In this document: in pieces, positions 57,034 through 64,000 of the stretch
Numbering within the stretch: position 1 is the stretch's first letter
How the letters are laid out: every line of letters begins with the position of its first letter
From: Tatumella morbirosei
GTDB taxonomy: Bacteria > Pseudomonadota > Gammaproteobacteria > Enterobacterales > Enterobacteriaceae
Assembly (NCBI RefSeq): GCF_000757425.2
Contig: NZ_JPKR02000004.1
Location: forward strand, 682,001 to 746,000
DNA length: 64,000 nucleotides
Direction of reading: 5' to 3'
Notes under the pieces: model-generated
Told to the model about the DNA's origin: nothing
The model's input: only the letters and a program-made list of their open reading frames with translations
Database searches by the model: none
Made by a program: the position numbers and the translations under genes

Positions 57034-57279
57034 TTATTTCTTATTTTTCCTGATAACGCTGACTGCTATTTCTCGGACCTGTTCGGCTATCTCTGCAGCA
57101 AGTCGTTCATCTTCATCCTGATCAGTTCTGCTCAGTGGCATTTTATAGAAAGAGTCATCAATAACCCTGACGATTTCCATATTGATAGAGCGACCGTGAG
57201 ATTGCGCTCTGGCCTTTATTTTTGCGTGTAACTCTGTCGGCAGTGTCAGGTGGAACTGCGTTGTGTCCTTGTCTTTCAT
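57034..57279 (-). CDS. mnt: Mnt-like ribbon-helix-helix repressor
   Basis: 81 residues like P22 Mnt/Arc: beta strand TTQFHLTLPTELHAKIKARA, then GRSINMEIVRVID and a C-terminal tetramerisation helix. In P22 Mnt represses the antirepressor gene; here no ant gene is present, so the target may be its own promoter or the tailspike-side region. Confidence 0.88.
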   Translation of the reverse strand: MKDKDTTQFHLTLPTELHAKIKARAQSHGRSINMEIVRVIDDSFYKMPLSRTDQDEDERLAAEIAEQVREIAVSVIRKNKK

Positions 57280-57402
57280 CTAAAACCTCACCGAATGGGC
57301 GGAGAGGAATCATAAAACACCTGTAATTATCCACAATACTACAGTTTCCGTACGTTACTAATATCGTTTAACCGCGAGGCCATCACTCGCCCGGAGAAAA
57401 TA

Positions 57403-59673
57403 ATGGCTGATAATAGCTACAACATTATGGTGTCCAATCCGGTGACGCCGTTCACAATGTCGCGATCTTTCAAAGCCTGCTCAAATGGTAAGATTTTTAT
57501 CGGTCAGCCTGATACCGATCCGACATTTCCGCAGAATCAGATTCCTGTTTTCGTGGAAAATGAGTGCGGAAAGATGGTGCAGGTACCACAGCCAATCGTA
57601 ATAAATACTGCCGGTTATCCTGTCTATCACGGCCAGATCGCTAAATTTGTTACGACGCAAAACTACTCCATGGCTGTCTATGATAGCTATATGGTTCAGC
57701 AGTTTTATTGGGATGATTTGTCAACTATTGATCCACAGACTGCATATACCATTTTAACAGGAAAGTTAGCCTCACCCACAGGACGAGGATTAATTGGCTA
57801 TGCCACATCGTTTGCTGCTTTGAGAGAAATTATCCCAGAGCAAGCAGGGCAACTGATTACTCTGCTTGGTTATAACTCTGGCAGCACGCTTGGCGGTGGG
57901 GAGTTTATCTCTGTCGAAAATGTCACTGATGACGGTGTCGTGTATGCAGCAACTTCAGGCACATACGGATGGAAGCGGCGAGTTACTTCAATCATCGACC
58001 CTTATATGGCTGGCTGCGTAGGTGATGGTGTAACTGATGATACCGTTAACTTTAATGCAGCAATCCAGGCGGCAGCGCAGTATTCAACTGTATCAGGCCA
58101 AAACCTTCAATATGCCAGGGGACAGTTTCGCGGTTATTCAAATGACCCTGCAGCAAAAGGTCTGAATAAATTTAAAATAACCAGCCAGATTACAATCCCT
58201 CATAAAAGGGTTTGTACCGATATGCTCGGAACAATGATTGACTTCACTGCATATCCGGTAACCGGAACATCAATTGACAGCCCGTCATACCTGTTATTTT
58301 TCAAGAATGACGAAGGTTCAAATTACGGAATTAGTCACCACTTTCTGCCTTATGCGCTGGGTATATATGGCAGTTCTACTGCTACTTATATTCAGACTAT
58401 TGGATTTGACAGTGCAGATTATAATGCAACAGGAAACAGGATTGTCCTTGAAGGTGGTAATTTCAATGGCGGGTATACAGGTATAGGTTTATCAAAACAC
58501 ACTTATTTCCTGCATATGAAAGATACGACTTTTAACCATCAATACGTAAACTATTATGTTCCGGCAGGGCTGACTGATGCAGGTGAGGAAGTAACATTTG
58601 AAAGGGTTAAATTCACTCAGTCAAATTTACTTCACTATATCCGTGGTGGTACAACCTGGTTTAAGAACTGCTCTCTTGATTATCCTTATTCAGCAGTTGC
58701 AAATGATTATGGCTGGGTTAAGTGTACAAATGGTGAGGCGTACTACGAGGATTGCTGGTTTGAGGGTTACGGTCCTTACGGGTATGTGTTTAATTTCCCG
58801 TCCGGGTCTGTGGGGCGTGTATATGTAAGAGCATCCAGGTTTGTCATGGGTGCAGGTTCTACACAAGCACAGGTTATGCCTTATTACATGGGCTCTGATA
58901 CCTGCCTGCTTGATATTGATGATTGTTCATTCTGGCGTATGTCTGATATTAATACGTCATATATCACAGAGGCCCAGCGGGGTCTTGTTGCCGGCACTGG
59001 TACAGGGTTCAGGTTAAGGAACACAAGACCCTCCGGGACTACGGCTTACTTCCCAAGCACAATTTATCCGCTATCCGGATACAACGACACGATGATAGAC
59101 CGGACCTGGTATTCAGGTACTGCAACAGCAATGACCGCTGCGCCATCTCCGATGTGGGCCTGGTGCTATGACGCTACGGGAACAAATACCCAGCTTACCA
59201 GGAACACGTACGGAACAAGTGGAGGAACTGTAGCCACGCTAAGCAAAGTCAGCGGATACCTGCAGTTTGCTGTCAGCGCCATATCCGCTAATACTTCAAG
59301 CTTTTACCGTGCTGTGGTCGCAGCAATCCCCATTAAAAATAACGGGAACATTGCTTTTAAGTTTAACTGTAATACGTCAGTAGCCTGTACTCTCGGGGTT
59401 GCCTGGGCAGCTATGGCTGATATTCAGGGTAACAGAGACAGCACTGTTACCCCTCAGATATCAAAAACGCAGAATTCGATATCCTATCCGCTCACAACCA
59501 CTGGTAGCCAGGTTCAGGCACCATCATTACTGCAGGGAGGAATGGCGACATCCGGAGCTTCTGCAGAACGCGCACCGGACTGGGCTACACATGCACTTAT
59601 CTATGTGCAGCTACCGAACAACGGGTCAGGAAGCAGCATTAAAATTTATGATGTTTACGCGAGGGAAATCTGA
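57403..59673 (+). CDS. 9: tailspike with P22-type head-binding domain
   Basis: 756 residues. Residues 1-110 match the P22 gp9 particle-binding domain (MSRSFKACSNGKIFIGQPDT; NTAGYPVYHGQIAKFVTTQ). From about 200 the motif GCVGDGVTDDTVNFNAAIQA begins a right-handed beta-helix unlike P22's, followed by a beta-rich C-terminal domain. Trimeric, probably an enzyme that binds or cuts a surface polysaccharide. The glycan is unknown. Confidence 0.92.
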   Translation: MADNSYNIMVSNPVTPFTMSRSFKACSNGKIFIGQPDTDPTFPQNQIPVFVENECGKMVQVPQPIVINTAGYPVYHGQIAKFVTTQNYSMAVYDSYMVQQFYWDDLSTIDPQTAYTILTGKLASPTGRGLIGYATSFAALREIIPEQAGQLITLLGYNSGSTLGGGEFISVENVTDDGVVYAATSGTYGWKRRVTSIIDPYMAGCVGDGVTDDTVNFNAAIQAAAQYSTVSGQNLQYARGQFRGYSNDPAAKGLNKFKITSQITIPHKRVCTDMLGTMIDFTAYPVTGTSIDSPSYLLFFKNDEGSNYGISHHFLPYALGIYGSSTATYIQTIGFDSADYNATGNRIVLEGGNFNGGYTGIGLSKHTYFLHMKDTTFNHQYVNYYVPAGLTDAGEEVTFERVKFTQSNLLHYIRGGTTWFKNCSLDYPYSAVANDYGWVKCTNGEAYYEDCWFEGYGPYGYVFNFPSGSVGRVYVRASRFVMGAGSTQAQVMPYYMGSDTCLLDIDDCSFWRMSDINTSYITEAQRGLVAGTGTGFRLRNTRPSGTTAYFPSTIYPLSGYNDTMIDRTWYSGTATAMTAAPSPMWAWCYDATGTNTQLTRNTYGTSGGTVATLSKVSGYLQFAVSAISANTSSFYRAVVAAIPIKNNGNIAFKFNCNTSVACTLGVAWAAMADIQGNRDSTVTPQISKTQNSISYPLTTTGSQVQAPSLLQGGMATSGASAERAPDWATHALIYVQLPNNGSGSSIKIYDVYAREI

Positions 59674-59861
59674 TGAAGATGTCTGATTTTGAAGTCGGAA
59701 AGAAATACCAGGAATCAGAGGTATGGGGTGGTATGGACTCCACATATATATCACTGCTTAGTGACGGTAGCTATACCGTAACAAATAAGTATGGCGAAGC
59801 AACGGCATGGACGCCGAATGATTTAGTTTCTGATTCTGATAACTGGATAGCGATAGATTAA
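59673..59861 (+). CDS. small protein after tailspike (62 aa)
   Basis: MKMSDFEVGKKYQESEVWGG... overlaps the tailspike stop by one base. Beta-rich (ISLLSDGSYTVTNKYGEAT), acidic. Could be a chaperone or an accessory to the spike; not recognised. Confidence 0.6.
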   Translation: MKMSDFEVGKKYQESEVWGGMDSTYISLLSDGSYTVTNKYGEATAWTPNDLVSDSDNWIAID

Positions 59862-59864
59862 TTG

Positions 59865-60455
59865 TTATTGTGAACCTTTCATTGCAACAACAACATAAAA
59901 TGTTTTCAGGAAAATAAACATTTTTAATTTCCTTGTTCTATTTATTGCAAAGTAATGGTCGATAGCGACTCTTCTTTTATATGAGGTGTCGCTTCTTCCT
60001 GAAACCTGCCATAAGCCAGTAAGGCCAGGCTTAACAGAAAGATAAGACGAACTCCTGCGACCATAGTATTTAAGCTCTGGCTCAGTGACGGGACGGGGCC
60101 CGATCAGGGTCATATCCCCCCTTAGTACATTAATCAGTTGCGGCAATTCGTCTATGCTGGTTTTTCTGATTAACTTTCCAATGCGGGTAATTCGCGGGTC
60201 ATCATTTACTTTACCGTAAGCAGATAATTCATGTTTTACCCTTGCTTTATCACTCTCTGAAATCTGGTCCATACTTTTCATTGATGTAAATTTATAACAT
60301 CCAAATGCTTTATTATTCTGTCCTATTCTTCTGTGTGAATATAATGGACTTCTTCCTGTGGATGCTATTGCTAGATATGCTGTGATTAAAACCGGCGATA
60401 GCAACGCGATAGATAAAGCTGACACTGCAACGTCGAAGTATCTCATTTTCAACAT
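59865..60455 (-). CDS. monotopic phosphoglycosyl transferase (WbaP/PglC-type sugar transferase)
   Basis: 196 residues, a minimal PglC-type enzyme that moves a sugar-phosphate onto undecaprenyl phosphate. The re-entrant membrane helix is VSALSIALLSPVLITAYLAI. Motifs: CYKFTSMKSM, DDPRITRIGKLIRKTSIDEL with the Asp-Glu catalytic dyad, MTLIGPRP and PGLTGLWQVSGRS. GAGGA precedes the ATG. It is convergent with the tailspike side and lies at the prophage's right end, the usual place of lysogenic conversion genes. Confidence 0.88.
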   Translation of the reverse strand: MLKMRYFDVAVSALSIALLSPVLITAYLAIASTGRSPLYSHRRIGQNNKAFGCYKFTSMKSMDQISESDKARVKHELSAYGKVNDDPRITRIGKLIRKTSIDELPQLINVLRGDMTLIGPRPVTEPELKYYGRRSSSYLSVKPGLTGLWQVSGRSDTSYKRRVAIDHYFAINRTRKLKMFIFLKTFYVVVAMKGSQ

Positions 60456-60536
60456 GATTTATTCCTCATTTCAGTCTATATAATTATACATTAGAAAGTA
60501 ACTTCAGATTAGAAAAATTTACTATTGGAGTAACTT

Positions 60537-60833
60537 ATGGGCTTTCCATCCCCCGCAGCAGATTACGTAGAACAACGCCTGACCCCTGAGTCAGTCATGG
60601 GTATCACGGAATCGTCAATCATCGTTCCGACAGATGAAGGTTATGCCGTGGTCGAGCCGGGGATACCAGCAAAAGCGGGGAGTGTGGTTCTGCTCGATGT
60701 TGCCGGCCAGTCAAAGATGTTTGCCACGGTAGGCGCTGGCCGGTTCATTACTGACGGTGGAATTATAGAGGGGGATGCGCTGGACGATGCCAGGGTGATT
60801 GGAGTGGTGACGCACATGGTGAAGAGTTTTTGA
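60537..60833 (+). CDS. UmuD'-like protein without the catalytic Ser/Lys
   Basis: 98 residues beginning MGFPSPAADYVEQR, the sequence just after the self-cleavage point of UmuD, and ending ARVIGVVTHMVKS, like the UmuD C-terminus. The GDSM and TVKKL motifs with catalytic Ser and Lys are absent. GGAG precedes the ATG. It looks like a ready-processed, protease-dead UmuD' form; effects on pol V or the SOS response are speculation. Confidence 0.7.
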   Translation: MGFPSPAADYVEQRLTPESVMGITESSIIVPTDEGYAVVEPGIPAKAGSVVLLDVAGQSKMFATVGAGRFITDGGIIEGDALDDARVIGVVTHMVKSF

Positions 60834-60841
60834 AGGGGGTA

Positions 60842-60916
60842 TGTGTCGTTTTTGTGTCGCCACATGAATCATCTTTACTCTGATGATTTCACAAAAATGC
60901 ATGGAAACGACACAAA
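60842..60916. promoter_or_regulatory. putative integrase arm-type sites near attR
   Basis: TGTGTCG at 60842 and 60853 (11 bp apart, plus) and the inverted CGACACA at 60908. Same units as at 18381-18399 in int. Confidence 0.55.
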
Positions 60917-60976
60917 TCATGTTGCGAGCATGGGATTTTGTCTATTGTTTCAGTTGGTTAATTCCAGACCTACTAT

Positions 60977-61024
60977 CTTCTAAGCCGTAGGTCATAGGTT
61001 CGAATCCTATAGGGCGCACCATTT
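60977..61024 (+). other. attR core
   Basis: 48 bp identical to 18288-18335, containing the argU 3' part from the anticodon loop to CCA. It is not a full tRNA gene. Confidence 0.95.
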
Positions 61025-61182
61025 TCCCTTCTACTACCGTCCTGTAAAGTCTGCTCATCCCAGTAAAATCACGCACCATAACCAATTCCTTGTCTGCTAA
61101 CGTCCGGCTAAATCCATTGTGATCCGCGAAAATGTTGGGTTCATTAGGGGTATTGGCAGGCTCAATGAATCGATACCCCAGA

Positions 61183-61532
61183 ATGAAACTTAACGCCCGC
61201 CAGGCAGAGACTGTTAAGCCTAAAGAAATACCGTGTAAGCTGCCTGACGACGGTGGCCTGTAACTGCTGGTGAATCCTAACGTGTCACGTTACTGGCGTT
61301 TAAAGTATCGGGTGTGAGGTAAAGAGAAGCTACTGTCCTTGGCGGTATATCCTGACGTCACGTTATCTGAGGCCCGCAGCAAACGAGAAAATGCATAAAG
61401 GGTTCTGGCTGCTGGTGGTGATCCGGGGCAGGAAAAGCAGGCAGAGAAACAGGCGAGGGTACTGGCGGTATAAAACAGCTTTGAGTCGGTGGCTATCGAA
61501 TTGCACGAACACAAAATGCCGAACTGGTCACC
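61183..61532 (+). pseudogene. P4-type integrase fragment, copy 1
   Basis: ATG at 61183 opens MKLNARQAETVKPKEIPCK, the N-terminus of P4-family integrases, then a stop at 61261. Further stops and a frameshift follow, though RYWRLKYRV and VYPDVTLSEARSKRE are still readable. It starts 160 bp past attR and reads away from the tRNA, as P4-like integrases do. Remnant of an older element at argU. Confidence 0.85.
61201..61532 (+). repeat. ~331-bp direct repeat, copy 1
   Basis: Integrase N-terminal segment repeated at 63036-63366 with few differences. The two copies bracket an IS3-family fragment and the DUF943 and DUF3289 genes. Confidence 0.85.
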
Positions 61533-61658
61533 AAATGTCTGGGAAAGTCTGCCACTGACCAGAGCATCGTGAATAAAATCAACCGACCAGCACTGGTTTA
61601 TTGCCTCTGGTGTCGCCAGCCGCGCCGGATTACTTACCGGCAAACGTTGCCAGGTCAT
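61533..61658 (-). pseudogene. IS3-family transposase fragment
   Basis: Minus-strand QRLPVSNPARLATPEAINQC followed by WSVDFIHDALVSGR is the start of the DDE domain of IS3-type OrfB. It is cut on both sides and abuts integrase copy 1. Confidence 0.75.
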
Positions 61659-61693
61659 TTAAATAGTAATGTACCTTGGTGGAAATATCTTTT

Positions 61694-62140
61694 CTATTTT
61701 AGTGTTACTCTTCCATCAGAACTCTGGATATATGTTTTTCCATCTATATTTATAAATATTTTCCCATTGACGCTCCCTCTTACAACTAACGCTATGCTGT
61801 TATAAACGCATTTCTTATGCTCGCCATTAGTATCATCAAAGCAGGTATAGTCATCAATTGAACCATCTCTGGTTCCGGTGGGTAATTTTTCATACCCACC
61901 GAAATTCATGACGATAATTGTAAAGTTATCAGGGGGATTGATAATATGATATTTATTCTTAAGTAAGTCTTTGTTTTCCAGCCACCAATTGAGTTTGCCT
62001 TCTGTAGTCACCGGTAAATGTTCTACAAAAACCACACCATTATCAACTCTGACTATTTTTGCCGGTCTTACACCAATCCATATGCAGTATGCTGTTATTA
62101 AAAAAACTAAAGTTGCTCCAATCCTTTTGTACTTAAACAT
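61694..62140 (-). CDS. DUF943 family protein
   Basis: 148 residues: N-terminal membrane anchor (ATLVFLITAYCIWIGV), then FPVTTEGKLNWWLENKD-like motif here as LPVTTEGKLNWWLENKDLL, and FTIIVMNFGGYE. DUF943 genes occur in clusters beside secreted-toxin modules in Pantoea/Erwinia. AGGAG precedes the ATG. It lies 29 bp after the DUF3289 gene; an immunity role is an inference. Confidence 0.82.
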   Translation of the reverse strand: MFKYKRIGATLVFLITAYCIWIGVRPAKIVRVDNGVVFVEHLPVTTEGKLNWWLENKDLLKNKYHIINPPDNFTIIVMNFGGYEKLPTGTRDGSIDDYTCFDDTNGEHKKCVYNSIALVVRGSVNGKIFINIDGKTYIQSSDGRVTLK

Positions 62141-62169
62141 TGTTTTCTCCTGTCAATGTTATAGTAGCT

Positions 62170-62937
62170 TCAAAATTTGTGAAAAATGGCATTTTGAGCA
62201 AAATGCTTTGCCCTTTGTAGAACAAACCATATTCTAAAGAGAGCAATAGAGTTAAACTTCACTTTTAAGATATCTTCTTTATCTAAGCCAAAATGATCTT
62301 GTGCTCTGTATTTGATAGTCGCAGTATATTTATTGCCCTGGAAGGTCAGGCTTTCTATAGAGATTTCTGTGCTGTTTATGTCATGGACAGTAATGCCCAT
62401 TCCATTGACGAAATCTTTCCATCTTGTATATTTAGGTAAGCGGCTTTTAGATAACACATTTGAAAAATGTTCTTTAGTCAATTGTGACTTATTAAAATCA
62501 AATTGCTCGATAGTGTTTTTAATTATTGATAATGTACTATCGCCAGAGTTATCACTCAAAATGAGATTTCTGTAGGCATTGTTCATAAAAGGATGTTGAA
62601 AATCATTTCCATTACTACGTTGCATGTGATTGAAAAGATTTATGATCAGGCCTTGGTATGGTCCTCGGAAAGAAAATGCATAGGACTGAGATCGTAGCTC
62701 ATCATATAACATCGCAATGGCTTTTTCTCTGCTAACTGGCGGTATATTGTTAGTAGCAGGATGCTGATAGCAGGGACCAAAAGTAGCCCAGTCGATGAAA
62801 GTTGATACTTTCCCGAGATGATAATGCTTTTTCAGTGTATCAACATCCATGTCGCCACTTTGCATGTCATCGGCATTTCTGTCATTGAATCTTTTTTTTG
62901 TGGTGAAGATGATAAGTTTTTTGTCGATTCCTTTCAT
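62170..62937 (-). CDS. DUF3289 family protein (orphan toxin-domain candidate)
   Basis: 255 residues with the DUF3289 core: DDMQSGDMDVDTLKKHY, FRGPYQGLIINLFNHMQR, LPKYTRWKDFVNGMGITVHD and AQDHFGLDKEDI with RIWFVLQR. DUF3289 is usually found as the C-terminal part of longer secreted proteins of enterobacteria; here it is alone. AAGGAG lies 11 bases before the ATG. AT-rich. Paired with DUF943, it resembles an orphan effector/immunity unit. Confidence 0.8.
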   Translation of the reverse strand: MKGIDKKLIIFTTKKRFNDRNADDMQSGDMDVDTLKKHYHLGKVSTFIDWATFGPCYQHPATNNIPPVSREKAIAMLYDELRSQSYAFSFRGPYQGLIINLFNHMQRSNGNDFQHPFMNNAYRNLILSDNSGDSTLSIIKNTIEQFDFNKSQLTKEHFSNVLSKSRLPKYTRWKDFVNGMGITVHDINSTEISIESLTFQGNKYTATIKYRAQDHFGLDKEDILKVKFNSIALFRIWFVLQRAKHFAQNAIFHKF

Positions 62938-63035
62938 TTAAAATCAATCTCCTTCAGTCAAGTGATTAAACATTATACACCTCCACTTGTCAGACAGCTT
63001 AGGAATTTTCTTGATATTTCTATTTTAATGTCTGT

Positions 63036-63366
63036 CAGGCAGAGACTGTTAAGCCTAAAGAAATACCGTGTAAGCTGCCTGATGACGGTGACCTATATCT
63101 ATTGGTTAATCCTAACGGGTCGCGTTACTGGCGTTTAAAGTATCGTGTTGGCGGTAAAGAAAAGTTGCTGTCCGTGGGGGTATATCCTGACGTCACGTTA
63201 TCTGAGGCCCGCAGCAAACGAGAAAATGCAAAAAGGGTTCTGGCTGCTGGTGGTGATCCGGGCAGGAAAAGCAGGCAGAGAAACAGGCGAGGGTACTGGC
63301 GGTACAAAACAGCTTTGAGTCGATAGCTATTGAATGGCACGAACACAAAATGCCGAACTAGTCACC
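63036..63366 (+). repeat. ~331-bp direct repeat, copy 2
   Basis: Nearly identical to 61201-61532; this copy lacks the first stop and one extra G. Confidence 0.85.
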
Positions 63367-63743
63367 GGACGATGCTGATGACATTCTGGAGTACCTGACA
63401 AAGGATATATTACCCTTCATTGGTCAACGCGCCATTAATGAAATCAAACCTGCCGAGATGCTGGCAGTATTGCGGAAGATGGAACAGCGTGGCGTTCTGG
63501 ATAAGCTGAAAAAGACCCGCCAGGCTTGCCGCCAGATATTTACTCACGTAGTGATCACCGGCAGGGCAGAGAATAACCCGGTGACAGATTTAGCCGGCGC
63601 ACTGAAAGCTCCGAAGCAAAAGCATTTCCCACATCTGAGCGTCGAGCAGATACCCGACTTTCTGAAAGCCCTGAATGATTATCCGGGCAGTATGATTACC
63701 CGCATTGCCACAAAGCTATTGATGATTACCGGCCTGAGAGAGA
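63036..63743 (+). pseudogene. P4-type integrase fragment, copy 2
   Basis: Longer than copy 1 but without the start: repeat to 63366, then DILEYLTKDILPFIGQRAIN, MEQRGVLDKLKKTRQACRQI and HFPHLSVEQIPDFLKALND up to LLMITGLRE at 63743, where it is cut before the full catalytic box. A frameshift near 63260 and a TAG near 63359 disable it. Confidence 0.85.
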
Positions 63744-64000
63744 TTAATCATATAACCAGCGTCCAGCTCTGGCAGATTCAGCAAACATTCTCAGCGTGAA
63801 TGGAGGGCGCTCAGAGATTATTTTTTTCATAATTTCGCGGCCTTTAGTTAATCGCTTCAGTAATGGTATTTTTATTATCGGACAGTAACGGTTCATATTG
63901 ATTGCAGAAACATCAATAGCAAATTTCTGACCAAAATCTTCAATCACATAAGGAAGTTCATCGGGAGCACAATAGTCCTGTAGATGCGTGTCTAATTCCA
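63744..64000 (-). CDS. DUF1493 family protein (5' cut by window edge)
   Basis: At least 84 residues, open to the window edge. The end KIISERPPFTLRMFAESARA then GRWLYD is typical of DUF1493, a small acyl-carrier-like family common in Erwiniaceae and Salmonella islands, often next to DUF943 genes. Its stop adjoins the truncated integrase. Confidence 0.78.
   Translation of the reverse strand, partial: ELDTHLQDYCAPDELPYVIEDFGQKFAIDVSAINMNRYCPIIKIPLLKRLTKGREIMKKIISERPPFTLRMFAESARAGRWLYD

Larger units (their letters stand above)
18288..61024 (+). mobile_element. P22-like (lambdoid, short-tailed) prophage in argU
   Basis: Bounded by 48-bp att repeats; unit length 42,689 bp, typical for P22-like phages. 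It has a lambdoid layout: leftward early operon with N, immunity region with C2-Cro-CII, O/P replication, nin genes, Q, lysis, then the P22 head and tail genes 3-2-1-8-5-4-10-26-7-20-16 and tailspike. All head, tail and lysis genes are full length, so it may be inducible. Two early genes (a DUF5405-like gene and a ninB-like gene) are damaged. Confidence 0.96.

Noticed and set aside
60961..61023. Second tRNA-Arg gene at attR
   Set aside because: Only the 3' part from the anticodon loop on is present; no acceptor 5' arm or D-arm.
61290..61658. 122-residue frame on the minus strand as one gene
   Set aside because: It fuses an IS3 transposase fragment with antisense of the integrase fragment; only 61533-61658 is meaningful.

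Overview
The window is a piece of an Enterobacterales chromosome carrying a complete-looking P22-like prophage. The left flank (1-18255) follows the E. coli order gsk-ybaL, then ybaK-ybaP-copA-cueR, ybbN-ybbO, purK-purE, lpxH, ppiB, cysS, ybcJ, folD and the argU tRNA gene, with several E. coli genes missing and local insertions. Gene content and moderate GC suggest a gamma-proteobacterium near Erwiniaceae; the genus cannot be fixed from this sequence. Two local differences stand out: a divergent PACE-type efflux gene/LysR pair next to ybaL, and a small AT-rich insertion of unknown genes between cueR and ybbN, bracketed by a 22-bp duplication.

At 18256 lies tRNA-Arg(TCT). Its 3' part (48 bp, 18288-18335) is repeated at 60977-61024 and defines attL and attR of a 42.7-kb prophage. 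The integrase resembles the P22/DLP12 type, and argU is also the DLP12 site in E. coli. Leftward early genes (18348-28256) comprise int, xis, many small coupled genes of unknown role, a DUF669-type ssDNA-binding protein with a Sak4-like ATPase, and a lambda-type N antiterminator, with several intrinsic terminators between genes. The immunity region (28400-31235) has nutL, pL/OL, a two-gene Panacea-type toxin-antitoxin candidate, a C2/CI repressor, OR/pR, cro, nutR, a pRE candidate and cII. The replication region (31269-34254) has a ParB-like protein, a GIY-YIG protein, an O-like initiator with internal iterons and a P-like helicase loader; a phage rdgC and the nin genes (ninB-like with a broken start, dam, ninE, ninF, ninG) follow, then a putative Q. 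Next come tandem terminators and the lysis genes (holin, SAR endolysin, Rz with embedded Rz1), then a Tad2-like (DUF2829) gene.

The late operon (42096-56202) matches P22 gene by gene: 3, 2, 1, 8, 5, 4, 10, 26, a DUF2824-like gene, 7, 20 and 16. Gp16 is fused to a lytic transglycosylase domain and gp26 has an extended 14-residue repeat. The immI-like region holds a lipoprotein plus membrane-protein pair (candidate superinfection exclusion) and Mnt, but no antirepressor. The tailspike keeps the P22 head-binding domain and has a different receptor-binding part. Next to it are a phage-borne monotopic phosphoglycosyl transferase (candidate serotype conversion) and a UmuD'-like protein.

Right of attR (61025-64000) is scar tissue of an older element at the same tRNA: two copies of a decayed P4-type integrase gene as ~331-bp direct repeats around an IS3-family fragment, a DUF943 gene and a DUF3289 gene, then a partial DUF1493 gene. 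This looks like an orphan effector/immunity cassette typical of Erwiniaceae islands. Function calls rest on recognised sequence resemblance and gene order; no database search was run.
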